This document shows, in pieces, positions 11,563 to 22,084 of a DNA stretch of 64,000 nt (positions are counted from its first letter, which is position 1; each line of letters starts with the position of its first letter). The DNA is from Rhododendron vialii. Taxonomy: Eukaryota; Streptophyta; Magnoliopsida; Ericales; Ericaceae. The stretch lies in assembly GCF_030253575.1 (NCBI RefSeq), contig NC_080560.1, positions 8,242,501 to 8,306,500 of the forward strand. Reading direction: 5' to 3'. The notes under the pieces are model-generated. The model did not search any database. It was not told the DNA's origin and saw only the letters and a list, made by a program, of their open reading frames with translations. The position numbers and the translations under genes were made by a program.

Positions 11563-11904
11563 CTACCGGTAGGTACTTGAATCCTACCGGTAGAAGAGAA
11601 GGATTCGACACTTGACCTACCGGTAGGTAAAGAAATCCTACCGGTAGAAACTGCAATCAGAAGGGCCAACATTTTGAACGAAACGACTTTGTACTTGGCC
11701 TACCGGTAGGCAAACAAGTTCTACCGGTAGGTGGATGAATACGTTGAGCACCTTGAGCAGCTTGACCTACCGGTAGGTAGGAAGGTCCTACCGGTAGAAA
11801 CTTGATACGTTGAGCAGCTTTTGAGCTGCTGCAGTACGTTTGAGCTGGTTGAGGGAAAAAGTTTTTACTTATCCTACCGGTAGGCAAGAAGTTCCTACCG
11901 GTAG
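11563..11904. repeat. Array of ten CTACCGGTAG palindromes in the left LTR
   Basis: The perfect 10-bp palindrome CTACCGGTAG occurs ten times, arranged as five pairs. Within a pair the centres are about 24 bp apart, and pairs are separated by 20 to 80 bp of unrelated sequence. The matching array in the right LTR is at 17682-18023. Confidence 0.9.
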
Positions 11905-12455
11905 GGAGAGTGTTTTTCCGGCGATTTTGACAGGATTTTTCAGATTTCGATCCGATCTCGATAACAATCAATACAAGCTCAACGATGGTACAATAACACT
12001 CAAATAACATATAAAGAGAGGTAGAATTCCCTACCTCGAGTATCCAAGCCGAAACCAAAGAGATTAAGCAAGCCCTAGCTTCCGGAATCCCAACCGAGCT
12101 AAACACACCGAACCGAGCTCTATCCAACGCGATACGAGCCCGATTACACAAGTAGAAAATGGAGTTGAGGTTGGTAGTTTTGGGTTTTGAGTTTGGAGGT
12201 GAGTTTTTGGGTGAGAGAGTGAGAGAGATGAAGAGAGCCGGGAGAGGCGAGAGAACCGAGAGATGGAGAGGGAGGAGAGAAATGAATTTTCTCTCCTGGC
12301 ACACACACATATACACACATGCACTATATTACACTAACACTCACATTTTTCATACTCTTGCACATTAACCCGCAACCACAAATTCCACACTAAACCATCA
12401 CTTATCCCTTTATAAAATATTAAAATTAAAATAAGGAAATTTACGGGTCTCTACA

Positions 12456-12500
12456 TTCTACCCTCCTTAAAGAAATTTCGTCCCGAAATTTGCCAAACCA
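12456..12500 (-). promoter_or_regulatory. Polypurine tract and coding tail before the 3' LTR
   Basis: On the minus strand the interior ends AAGGAGGGTAGAA directly before the LTR start TGTAGAGACC, a typical plus-strand primer site. Just upstream, one frame reads KFRDEISLRR, which resembles the C-terminal tail of gypsy (chromovirus-type) polyproteins. The end of an ancestral pol therefore seems to remain although pol itself is gone. Confidence 0.65.
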
Positions 12501-14919
12501 GGTCCAACGCTACCAAGTATCATATTGATACGCAAAATCACAACAACTTACATATACAATGGTTCAATAATCATGAAAGTGCTATGTCATACTCACATCA
12601 ATCAACTAAAACGAAGGTGGATATCTCCTTCGAACTTCGTCCCCCTTTCCCCATGTAAACTCATATTAATCGTATCGTATTGCCTCTCAAAACTTGGCTA
12701 CACAAATCTAGGATACGTGTCGGATTCTCACCTTAGGACACGTCGGCTTTTAACTCAACTTCGGACCTCTCTAACACATGCAACGGATTCGTTTCATACT
12801 TCTTCAATACCTATGTATTAAAATGCATCAAGAATACCCGATAGTCCAATTGACTTCCCGAGACTTCCATCTGGAATGGGCGGTGATCAATCGCCTCTTC
12901 CAACTGGATTTCGTCGGTTGTCGCCTGGGTATCCGAAAGACACGCACCGTATCCGATACATAACGTATTCTTCAAACGATAAAAGCTCCTCCTTTTTCTG
13001 CCTCAATGAAACTAACCTCAATGCGGCGATACTTTACGAAATACGTCCTCTCACTTCGAATGACAAAGGGGTATCAACGACGGTCAACATCGTCCTTCGG
13101 TTATCTCAAACGAAACAGTGAGCTTCAAGACTCAGACAACACTTATCAAGGACTTAAAGAATGGGGACGAGGCATCCGGAATCCAAGGAACACATGAAAT
13201 CTTTAAATTCGCTAAACAACCAACTCAACGTACCGAGGAACATAGAAATAACCGATCGTAACCTTCTCATTACTCTACAAGCCAAATGAGTTGGTGAACA
13301 ATCTCTTGCAAATGATAGATTTCAATACTGAGGACAAACACATAGCAACAGGACAGCTCACTAAGTAAACGAACTGATGCAAGATCGACAATGTGTCCAA
13401 TACCAAGGATAAGCAAAACTTCTAACAGAGTGAAATTGAGCAATATAGAATGAGTTTTATACTTTCAAAGTCGAGGGACTACCACGAAGGCTACAAGTTT
13501 GAACATCACAGAGACCAACTACAACAAGTGAATTTGAATCGAACAACAACTATAAATCAATATTAACCAATAAATAGGTCACCAAAAAAAAATTTGTCTC
13601 CAATAAGTGAGTGTTAAGACACAAGAACTTGAATAGAGTAGCAGTTTTCAATAAATAGACCAGAGGCTGCAATGACGGAATTTAGACCAATCGATAAAGT
13701 CTAAATGAGCAAGCCGATATGAAGCAAAAGTAAGTTCAAATCTCGTAACTTCAACGTTGAGGAGTCACAACAAATTGTGATGCTAAAGTAGGCAAAAATG
13801 GCAAGTCCGCATCTAACGGCACCAATGAATTTGTATTATATGGAAGATGGGAAATCTTTAAAGCGGCCACAAACTCAATGCACCAACTCATAACAAACCC
13901 AAGAATCTAGGAAAAGTAACTTCATCTGCCCCACTAGTCCACGAGTCTAGGAAACGAGTACATATGCCTTGGCAAATGAGTATCCTGATACCAATGATGA
14001 GCACAATATGAAAGATAGGGCCAAAACTAACAAAAGATGCGCAACCATAATTAGACTAATACCGAAAGGTGCATAACTCTTGATAAGCCAGAACGAAACA
14101 GTATAGAACAAACCATGTACCTCCAAGGCTGAGGACTATATCAGATTTTTTTTTTTTTTAAACGCCCGAGAGAGGCCACAATCACAACAAGATTTGAATT
14201 TGACAGCACAAAAGGATGCGATGTCGTTGAAGACATCACTACTAACTTAGCTTTGATAGATAGAGGTTGTAACAACAGAGATCAAGTGAATAGCAACTGC
14301 AAACTAAGAAACTTGTAACCATGGCAACATAATTCCAATTCGACTAACGAGATTTTATACCATGAATCGTAACATAAGGAGTAGAATGAGAATAATAGAC
14401 GAGAAGTACTCAAAGATATCAACAATAGTTACTTCAAAATCAATAGTAGGTACACCACATGGTATTTCATGACAAGGGTTCGTACAGCACATAGTAGCAC
14501 TAGAAAGGATCGTGTGGTAATTGATGCAGATGTCAAAATCTATTCAAGCTAATGAACAAACGACTTCATGGATAACTTGCTCATATACAATTTCAACCAA
14601 GGTTCAACTAAACCATAGAGAAAAGAGCGGTAAAAGAAAAACTCGGATGAAGACACGTTCGACATATAGCAAACAACACTGGCATAACCAATCTTTTCTC
14701 AAGACAAGACCAAACCTCACCTCACGTAAGACACTGAGATCACAGACAAAATGACAACCTGAAACAACCAACTCATAGTCTCGGCTAATACTATCTGGAG
14801 GTGTTACTCAACAAATGAGAATGGTCTTGGAATCCTCGGTGTTCAAATTCAAGTCAAAGAAAAGATGCAAACCACGGAAAGATGATATGTTCCCAAATTG
14901 AAAGAATCCTAGCAAAGGA
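12501..14919. other. Interior of the retrotransposon, non-coding where pol would be
   Basis: About 2.4 kb between the coding tail and the gag stop. No long frame in the gag direction and no reverse transcriptase or integrase motif (such as YxDD or HHCC) was seen. Short plus-strand frames at 12525-13197 are antisense to the element and look spurious. The sequence may be replaced or heavily decayed DNA. Confidence 0.6.
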
Positions 14920-16101
14920 TTAAACGAGAGAGGGGAAATTACCCCACACATCTGGTGTCTCTAGAGTTTGAGAAATGGTAAGACTTAATCCTCGCTCAAC
15001 CCGTGACCCTTGACCCGAAGTAGACTGGAATTGGGAGTGATGTCGAACTAGACTCTGCCCTGGTCTCACTGAACTAGGCCCACTATGCTCTCCTACTTTT
15101 TGAGGGCATCTTCTCGCAAGATGATCAGGTGCACCGCAAATGAAACATGTCTTCTGTTGTTGTGAACACTGAGCACGAAAGTGACCTAACTGACCACACC
15201 GATGGCACACTATTTGCGGTTTGATAGAAACTCCATGACTTCCCAATGAAGTAAGTGGTCCAAAACCCTGCTGAACGTGAAATGATTGAGGTGGTTCCCG
15301 TTGTCTCTTCCTCCCTTGGCTCCCAGAACTTCTCGAAGGTAAACTTGCACTAGCGGTCGGTTGCTTAGGTTCCCACACTTTCAATTCTCCTTGCGCACCC
15401 ACTGGATTCTCAACACTCCTTGCACATTCGACAATCTCAGAAAACCTTCTAATGCGCTGGCTCACCACCAACAACTTAATGGATGGGTGTAATCCCTTCT
15501 CAAAACGCCTACATTTCCTTTCCTCTGATGCCACTAATTCTGGCGCAAATCGGGACAAAGACTGAAATTTCGTAGCATATTCGGAGACGGCCATATTACC
15601 TTGTTCTAGTTTCTCAAATTGTTCTCTAAGTTGCTCGCGATACGTTTCTGGAAAATGTTGATTCTCGAAGAGTTCTTCAAACTCAGCCCAAGTCAGGTTC
15701 TCTACATCAGGTTCATTTATTCGATTAACCGCCCTTGCCATTCTCCTAGCGTCTCTTCTTGCTCCTAAAACCGATTCCCACCACTCATTCGCCTCGCCAG
15801 TAAGTTGAATGGCCACAATACTCACTCGTAGGTCATCTTCAGTAATCCTAAGAGCGTTAAAGATTTTACGAACTTGTGCAAGCCAATGGTCAGCCACAAG
15901 AGGATCGCTACTCTCCCCATCAAACTCTGGTGGTTTCATACGATGGAATGCCCTCATTGCTTCCATGGCACGTTCATTCGTGTTAGCCCTAAGTGCTGGG
16001 TTCAGAAGATTCGACTCTGCGAGTGCCGCTATAATCTCCCTAGCAAGGTTATTCTCACGTCTCGGAGGCATCGCGCTACAAGGATTGAAAACATAACACA
16101 A
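14920..16101 (-). CDS. gag: Retrotransposon Gag with two CCHC zinc knuckles
   Basis: This 393-residue frame is intact to its stop. The likely start is the second Met (MPPRRENN, 16071), giving about 383 residues, because the leading residues have no Gag character. Residues about 60-220 form the retrotransposon Gag domain: PPEFDG, DHWLAQVRKIF, GEANEWWESV, TWAEFEELFENQHFPE, SEYATKFQSLSRFAPEL and RRFEKGL. A basic Ser/Gln linker follows. Then come two zinc knuckles, CHRCGQLGHFRAQC and CFICGAPDHLARRC, both matching CX2CX4HX4C for RNA binding. The protein would form the particle and package the element's RNA. It ends soon after the knuckles with a stop instead of running on into protease, as it does in autonomous relatives. 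Confidence 0.92.
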   Translation of the reverse strand: MCYVFNPCSAMPPRRENNLAREIIAALAESNLLNPALRANTNERAMEAMRAFHRMKPPEFDGESSDPLVADHWLAQVRKIFNALRITEDDLRVSIVAIQLTGEANEWWESVLGARRDARRMARAVNRINEPDVENLTWAEFEELFENQHFPETYREQLREQFEKLEQGNMAVSEYATKFQSLSRFAPELVASEERKCRRFEKGLHPSIKLLVVSQRIRRFSEIVECARSVENPVGAQGELKVWEPKQPTASASLPSRSSGSQGRKRQREPPQSFHVQQGFGPLTSLGSHGVSIKPQIVCHRCGQLGHFRAQCSQQQKTCFICGAPDHLARRCPQKVGEHSGPSSVRPGQSLVRHHSQFQSTSGQGSRVERGLSLTISQTLETPDVWGNFPSLV

Positions 16102-16334
16102 TCAACGACAACAACTATCAACAATAACAACCACGACTCCACCGTGTGACTAAACGTCCGACTTTCCCAACACAAGCCAACCATGCTTTGACAATCTACA
16201 TTATCGTAAATGCAATGTGATGCCAATGTACTGACTCCTTAATGCAAGCACACATATCATGTAAAAATTTTGCTATGATTTTGAACCCATGAGACTAAAG
16301 TCTCCCCACGGTCTCAAAGTATTCAAACCTAGAC

Positions 16335-16346
16335 GCTCTGATACCA
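16335..16346 (-). promoter_or_regulatory. Primer binding site for initiator Met tRNA
   Basis: TGGTATCAGAGC on the minus strand, three bases downstream of the 5' LTR end, is the standard plant LTR-retrotransposon primer site complementary to the 3' end of initiator tRNA-Met. It fixes the element's direction as leftward. Confidence 0.93.
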
Positions 16347-16349
16347 AGT

Positions 16350-18574
16350 TGTCACGTCCTCGAATTTTTAACATAATTATAAATGATTTTCATAAAAAAA
16401 TACTCACAAATATCCGTACGGTACCCAAAAGGTCACTGTGTTCCCATTCCCTCAATTAAACTTCCAAGTCCATAAGGTTCCAAAATATTACAACATTGGC
16501 TCGATGGCCCCAAATTATCATAAGTAGCGAAGTTCAAAAAAAAAAAAAAAAAAAAAAAATTAGTGGTTACAATATTCTGAGTCAAAAGAATTACAATTTT
16601 AGTTACAAATACATCTTTCAAAATAAATTTACAAAGATGAATAGGTAACTCCTTCGGTTAACTTTCAAAAAATAATGTCCACACTCCAAGCATGCCAAGC
16701 AATGCAAGCTATGGTTCCGGGTTAGCACCTGAAAATAATATAAGGCTTGAGCTACACTAGCCCAGTAGAAAAGTCTATGCAAACTCTATATGCAAATGAG
16801 ATGAAAGATGCCGATGAAACATGGACTTTCGGATAACAAAGGAGCATGGATAAGACACAAGTACTATATTAGAAATTTAGAACGTAAACGAACACTTCAC
16901 TCTTGTCAATTAACCTATCTTTGTCCTTTGAATTCATTTTTACTCATCTTTCGATCTTCACACATCCACCTCATATGGTTACGTTCCAACCGCTTAGTAT
17001 CTCAGAAGTTCCCTATGGATCCTTGATGGGCACGCAAGAAATCTTTCACATCGTCACATCATGATATCAATCAAAAGACATTCCGGGCATTAGGACCCCG
17101 TATACCCAATTTACATTCCGGGTGATCATGACCCCGTACATCCAATTCTCATTCCGGGTTCTCGGGACCCCGTACATCCGATTCTCATTCCGGGTTCTTA
17201 AGACCCCGTACATCTGATTCTCATGTTTTATTCTCAGCTTCAGGTTTCAAAGATATCAACATTCACAATACGTGCTTCACGTTACATCGAATAGCTATCT
17301 TTTATATCATTGTGTTCTTCACATGTTCGTAAACCGTCATTAATTCCCCTTTAAGCAATCTACTAACCTTTTACTTCAAGTTAAACCCATGACCCACGCA
17401 TCAACTACTCACTGCGATTTTCGGTTTATTTTATGCGGTAACATATCACATTTTATCCGTAATCCATTAACGTCAATCCGTCGATCCTAGTTTCTGTGAT
17501 AATTAACCCATTAAGTTCATTCAAGTCCATCGGGTACGTTTTTAGGTATGAAATATGTATTATTCTCCAAACACTAGAAATGGTGCGTAAACGAACCCAA
17601 TAGAGTCGATGAAAGGCTCCAAAAAGTGGTTTGGAAGAACGTATGAGAAGCTGCTGAAAGACACTGTAGCAGCTCAACCACCTACCGGTAGGTACTTGAA
17701 TCCTACCGGTAGAAGAGAAGGATTCGACACTTGACCTACCGGTAGGTAAAGAAATCCTACCGGTAGAAACTGCAATCAGAAGGGCCAACATTTTGAACGA
17801 AACGACTTTGTACTTGGCCTACCGGTAGGCAAACAAGTTCTACCGGTAGGTGGATGAATACGTTGAGCACCTTGAGCAGCTTGACCTACCGGTAGGTAGG
17901 AAGGTCCTACCGGTAGAAACTTGATACGTTGAGCAGCTTTTGAGCTGCTGCAGTACGTTTGAGCTGGTTGAGGGAAAAAGTTTTTACTTATCCTACCGGT
18001 AGGCAAGAAGTTCCTACCGGTAGGGAGAGTGTTTTTCCGGCGATTTTGACAGGATTTTTCAGATTTCGATCCGATCTCGATAACAATCAATACAAGCTCA
18101 ACGATGGTACAATAACACTCAAATAACATATAAAGAGAGGTAGAATTCCCTACCTCGAGTATCCAAGCCGAAACCAAAGAGATTAAGCAAGCCCTAGCTT
18201 CCGGAATCCCAACCGAGCTAAACACACCGAACCGAGCTCTATCCAACGCGATACGAGCCCGATTACACAAGTAGAAAATGGAGTTGAGGTTGGTAGTTTT
18301 GGGTTTTGAGTTTGGAGGTGAGTTTTTGGGTGAGAGAGTGAGAGAGATGAAGAGAGCCGGGAGAGGCGAGAGAACCGAGAGATGGAGAGGGAGGAGAGAA
18401 ATGAATTTTCTCTCCTGGCACACACACATATACACACATGCACTATATTACACTAACACTCACATTTTTCATACTCTTGCACATTAACCCGCAACCACAA
18501 ATTCCACACTAAACCATCACTTATCCCTTTATAAAATATTAAAATTAAAATAAGGAAATTTACGGGTCTCTACA
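16350..18574 (-). repeat. 5' LTR (right copy)
   Basis: It has the same ends and internal arrays as the left LTR (36-bp units at 17079-17221, palindromes at 17682-18023). Its length is 2225 bp against 2223 bp. It would contain the element's promoter on the minus strand, although no TATA box was assigned. Confidence 0.92.
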
Positions 18575-18579
18575 GTTGC

Positions 18580-19114
18580 AGAGAGCATTAGGCATACTCA
18601 AAAATCCATTAGCCTGGTTCTTTGTAAATACTTGAATCAAATGGGGATGTTAGGATAAAATGAATCTCTATTCTCAGATAGCCAACAATTATATGAAGTA
18701 ATTCTAAAAAGTTAGAGCACACTGATTTTTCCTATAAAATGAAATAAATCTAGCTATGTAACAGTTCTAGATACACAAAAGCCCTAACTTAAGGAAAGAA
18801 AGTAGGATATAACAATGCCAATCAGGTAGGATACAACAATACCTTCATCCATTTCCTTTCCAGATTTTCAAAGCCCTAATTTTAGAAAAGCCCTAATTTT
18901 CGAGCAACCCTAATCTCCTAATCTCAGAACAGAGGATTTTTTTGAAAAATTAGGACAAACTGATCTGTATTAAAATCAAAGAAGTCTAAGGAAGAAACAC
19001 AAAATGGAGAAGATTAGTAGGGAAAAAAATGAGTGATTTACACGTTTCAGATCAATCTAACTTCGAGATTTTTACCTCTCAAGTTTCATTCGATTCGATT
19101 TTGTTGGAGAAAGT
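18580..19114. other. Rest of the bracketed block, right side
   Basis: AT-rich, non-coding DNA between the retrotransposon and the right inverted arm. CCCTAATTTT motifs recur near 18870-18920. No gene was recognised. Confidence 0.4.
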
Positions 19115-19474
19115 GTAACAACGGCCTCGAGAGAGAGAACACCTTCGTGGTGGAGGTAACAGCGCCAGGTACCCAGAGGCCGGTGGTGCTGGCGGTCCCC
19201 GGCGAGGGGGCGGCGATGGGATTCGGGTTGGGCTGGTTGCTGGTGGTGGTGGTGGGAGCCCCCCTTTCACACCTCTTGTATGTATTTTGATCGTGAAAAG
19301 GGGAAGGGTGACTGATCTATTTAGCGACCTTTTTTTTTTTTATAATTATCAAAACAACGTCGTTTTGAGATGATGTCATGCTGACATCAGCGGTTGTGTG
19401 GAAATAGTTGTGTGTCTAGCATTTTTGTCATATTTATTATCTATTTTAGACTTTTAGAGAGGGTTGGAGATGCT
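19115..19474 (-). repeat. Right arm of the long inverted repeat
   Basis: Reverse complement of blocks in 5676-6353, ending GGTTGGAGATGCT. Shared blocks are the terminus, GTTGTGTGTCTAGCAT, the AAAACGACG motif region, GGTGGGAGCC and CCTTCGTGGTGG. It lacks the fold-back insert present in the left arm. It stops 2 bp before the putative TATA box of the protease gene. Confidence 0.55.
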
Positions 19475-19476
19475 AG

Positions 19477-19484
19477 TATAAAAT
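19477..19484 (+). promoter_or_regulatory. Putative TATA box of the ARASP-like gene
   Basis: TATAAAAT lies about 195 bp before the ATG and predicts a 5' UTR of about 170 nt. The UTR is CT-rich, as is common in plant genes. Confidence 0.5.
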
Positions 19485-19678
19485 GACACTACCCAGAAGA
19501 CTCGTGGAAATAGCCGGTAGGTATTTCCACTCTCAATTCCCCTCCACATACCAGAAAATATGAATTATCCAATCCCTCTTTCCCTTCTCTTCTCTCTCCT
19601 CCATCTATTCCCTCTCTCATTACAACAAACCCTCTCCTCTTAATCTCATCTCAAGAGATCAAAACCAAGAAAACGACC

Positions 19679-21007
19679 ATGCTTATAAACCTCTCCTCTT
19701 CCTCCCAACGTCCTCCTTTCTCTCTCACCCGATTGATCAATTCAAGATCACCCATCTCTCATTTTCCTCCAAATTACAATACCCACTTCTCAAAATCCCT
19801 TTCCACTCCTCCGTCACACCTCAATTTTCATTTCAAGAATCGGTTTTTATATGGAAAGACTCGGGTTTCACTTGGGAAGAGACAAGGTTTTAGGACTAGG
19901 GCGTTCTCTGGATTTGATTTTAGTGGTTTAGAAGCAGCTGCAGTGTTGACGGCCATCATTGTTGTGCACGAAAGTGGTCATTTTTTGGCAGCTTATCTCC
20001 AAGGCATACATGTAAGTAAATTCGCAATTGGGTTTGGTCCAGTTTTAGCTAAAGTCAATTCAAATAATGTGGAGTACTCAATTAGGGCAATTCCCCTTGG
20101 TGGGTTTGTGGCTTTTCCTGATAATGATCCTGACAGTGATATCCCAGCAGATGATGTGAATTTGCTTAAGAATAGACCAATCTTTGATAGGGTTCTTGTT
20201 GTTTCTGCTGGTGTCATTGCCAACTTTGTGTTTGCTTATGTGATCATCTTAACCCAAGTGTTGTCTGTTGGATTGCCTATTCAAGAGGCCTTTCCTGGAG
20301 TTCTTGTACCAGAGGTTCGAGCCTTTTCGGCTGCTTCCCGAGATGGGTTGCTCCCTGGCGACGTAATTATGGCGGTTAATGGGATTCAGTTACCCAAAAA
20401 AGGGCCTAATCCGGTTTCTGAGGTTGTTAATGTCATTAAGAAAAGTCCCAGGAGAAACGTGTTGCTCAAAGTTGCTAGAGGAGATGAGAACTTTGAAATT
20501 GGAGTTACCCCAGATGAGAATTCGGAGGGTTTGGGTCAAATTGGAGTTCAATTATCACCAAATGTTAAGCTCTCCATGGCTAGACCAAGCAATCTTTTAG
20601 AAGCTGTGAACTACTCTGGACGGGAGTTTTGGGGTTTGTCATCTGAGGTTGTCGACGGCTTGAAACAGATTTTTGTCAATTTTGGGGATTCAGCAGACAA
20701 ATTTTCAGGTCCTATTGCCATTATAGCTGTTGGTGCTGAAGTTGCGAAGTCGAACATTGATGGACTTTACCAATTTGCAGCTCTGCTCAATATTAACCTT
20801 GCAGTACTAAACATCCTTCCTTTGCCTGCTTTAGACGGTGGAACTTTGGCTTTGATCCTCATTGAGGCAGCTAGAGGTGGGAGAAAACTCCCTTTAGAAT
20901 TAGAGCAGCAAATAATGTCATCGGGGATCACGCTTGTTCTAATTATTGGGGTGTTTCTTATTATCCGCGACACACTTAACCTTGATTTTATCAAAGATAT
21001 GTTGTGA
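19679..21007 (+). CDS. ARASP: Chloroplast site-2-type membrane metalloprotease (ARASP/RseP family)
   Basis: This single-exon gene encodes 442 residues, close to the usual length for plant ARASP. The first 75 or so residues are rich in Ser, Arg, Pro and Asn with few acidic residues, as in a chloroplast transit peptide. HESGH at 97-101 is the HExxH zinc site inside the first membrane segment. FGPVLAKV and IPLGGFVAFP follow, typical of the RseP/S2P fold. A second membrane segment is near VLVVSAGVIANFVFAYVIIL. A PDZ domain covers about 205-290 (DGLLPGDVIMAVNG). LNILPLPALDGG at 377-388 carries the third zinc ligand Asp. The last membrane segment precedes the C-terminus. The family cuts membrane proteins inside the bilayer; Arabidopsis ARASP is an inner-envelope or thylakoid protein needed for chloroplast development. 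All catalytic residues are present, so it should be active. Its substrate is unknown. Confidence 0.93.
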   Translation: MLINLSSSSQRPPFSLTRLINSRSPISHFPPNYNTHFSKSLSTPPSHLNFHFKNRFLYGKTRVSLGKRQGFRTRAFSGFDFSGLEAAAVLTAIIVVHESGHFLAAYLQGIHVSKFAIGFGPVLAKVNSNNVEYSIRAIPLGGFVAFPDNDPDSDIPADDVNLLKNRPIFDRVLVVSAGVIANFVFAYVIILTQVLSVGLPIQEAFPGVLVPEVRAFSAASRDGLLPGDVIMAVNGIQLPKKGPNPVSEVVNVIKKSPRRNVLLKVARGDENFEIGVTPDENSEGLGQIGVQLSPNVKLSMARPSNLLEAVNYSGREFWGLSSEVVDGLKQIFVNFGDSADKFSGPIAIIAVGAEVAKSNIDGLYQFAALLNINLAVLNILPLPALDGGTLALILIEAARGGRKLPLELEQQIMSSGITLVLIIGVFLIIRDTLNLDFIKDML

Positions 21008-22084
21008 TTGGTGGGTAAGTTTGAACACAATTTGAGTTTTGGAAGAACTTTGTGAGGAATGAATTTGAAATTCGACTCAGACGATGGTGGTCATGTTCTA
21101 TAAAGGAGACGAAACCAAGTTCACCTTGGTAATGGTTGCTTGGAGTGATTTGGTGCTACTACAAAGAAAATTTGTGGCATGTTATATCTGCCTCCTTTTT
21201 CTTAATCTGTTTCATCCAACATTGACTTCCTCAGTTTCATATATACCTCCATGTCTAAGATATTGGTTAAGGCTGCATGTTTAGGGATTTTTGTCCAGCC
21301 TCTGGGAATTTATGCTGATATAAGTTGAATTCCTTTGTTGCACGTGGTTATTTAGAATAGTTGAATTCAACAAATCAAGTCTTCTGATGATGGCTTTTCT
21401 CAGTTTTGTATCATCGAAAGGCACTGGGAAGTTACTTTTTCTCCGTCAATACATATTGTGTGGTATAACCTTTTTGTTTTTGTAATACTTCAGTACTTGA
21501 CGATGAAATTATCATTTTTATTAATTGTGCAACTATTGTGACATTATATGATTGAAAGACTAAATCTTTCTCCCAGATGATTTCTTATTTGTGGACACCT
21601 ATACACCAACATCGTGGTAGTTGTAAATGATTTCTGAATATATATTTTTACCGCAGTGTTTATTGTATTTTTCAGCTTATTGTTTGATGGTATTGCAACT
21701 AATGTCTATGCCCCCTACTTTGTTGCATATGTATCATCGGTATAACCATAACTGTTTGGTCCTTTGCTTGGGTGGTCGCCAATTTTGAAGCTCTTCTAAT
21801 AGTTGGCTAGATTCTGGCATTACAATAATCTGTACAGAAGTTAATAGATGATTTTGGAAAATCATGCGAAACAAAAAAGTTAGGTCCTTAGTGGTCCTCA
21901 TATGCATCTCCGAATATACCAAGCTGGAATCAAGTCTTTCCCAGGATAGCCTCTTTTGTTTTCCATGTTGGATTGTAGGAAATGTAGGGAACATTGGCTT
22001 TTACACGAAACTCCAAAATTACTCAGTTCTATTAGTTACTATTTTTCTTGTTGGAAGACTCCTGGCTATTTCGAGTCTTTGACC
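21008..22084. other. 3' region of ARASP and spacer before the decayed copy
   Basis: No second gene was seen. The part at about 21180-21420, just downstream of ARASP, has a recognisable decayed counterpart at about 22425-22665, so it was included in the duplication. Confidence 0.5.

Larger units (their letters stand above)
10233..12455 (-). repeat. 3' LTR (left copy)
   Basis: It begins TGTCACGTCCTCG and ends CGGGTCTCTACA on the plus strand, so it has the canonical TG...CA ends. Inside are four 36-bp units at 10960-11102 and ten CTACCGGTAG palindromes at 11563-11904. Long reading frames in the LTR, such as the Pro-Thr-Gly-Arg-rich one on the minus strand, are by-products of these repeats. Confidence 0.92.
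10233..18574 (-). mobile_element. Complete Gag-only LTR retrotransposon (Ty3/gypsy type, TR-GAG-like)
   Basis: Two near-identical LTRs (10233-12455 and 16350-18574) flank a 3.9-kb interior, and the whole is bordered by the 5-bp duplication GTTGC (10228-10232 and 18575-18579). The element is transcribed leftward: the primer site lies next to the right LTR, and gag is on the minus strand. A polypurine tract borders the left LTR. Only Gag is encoded; no protease, reverse transcriptase, RNase H or integrase motifs were seen. This matches the non-autonomous TR-GAG class, which would need Pol from a relative. The LTRs differ only by one A in an A-run and by a CTTGC/CCAAGC change as far as read, so the insertion is recent. 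Confidence 0.9.

Noticed and set aside
11657..12316. 219-residue minus-strand frame in the LTR (repeated at 17776-18435)
   Set aside because: Lies wholly in the LTR; its repeated PTGR words come from the CTACCGGTAG array, and no protein family is apparent.
12525..13197. Overlapping plus-strand frames in the retrotransposon interior
   Set aside because: Antisense to gag, no conserved motif, and several overlapping frames of similar length as expected by chance.
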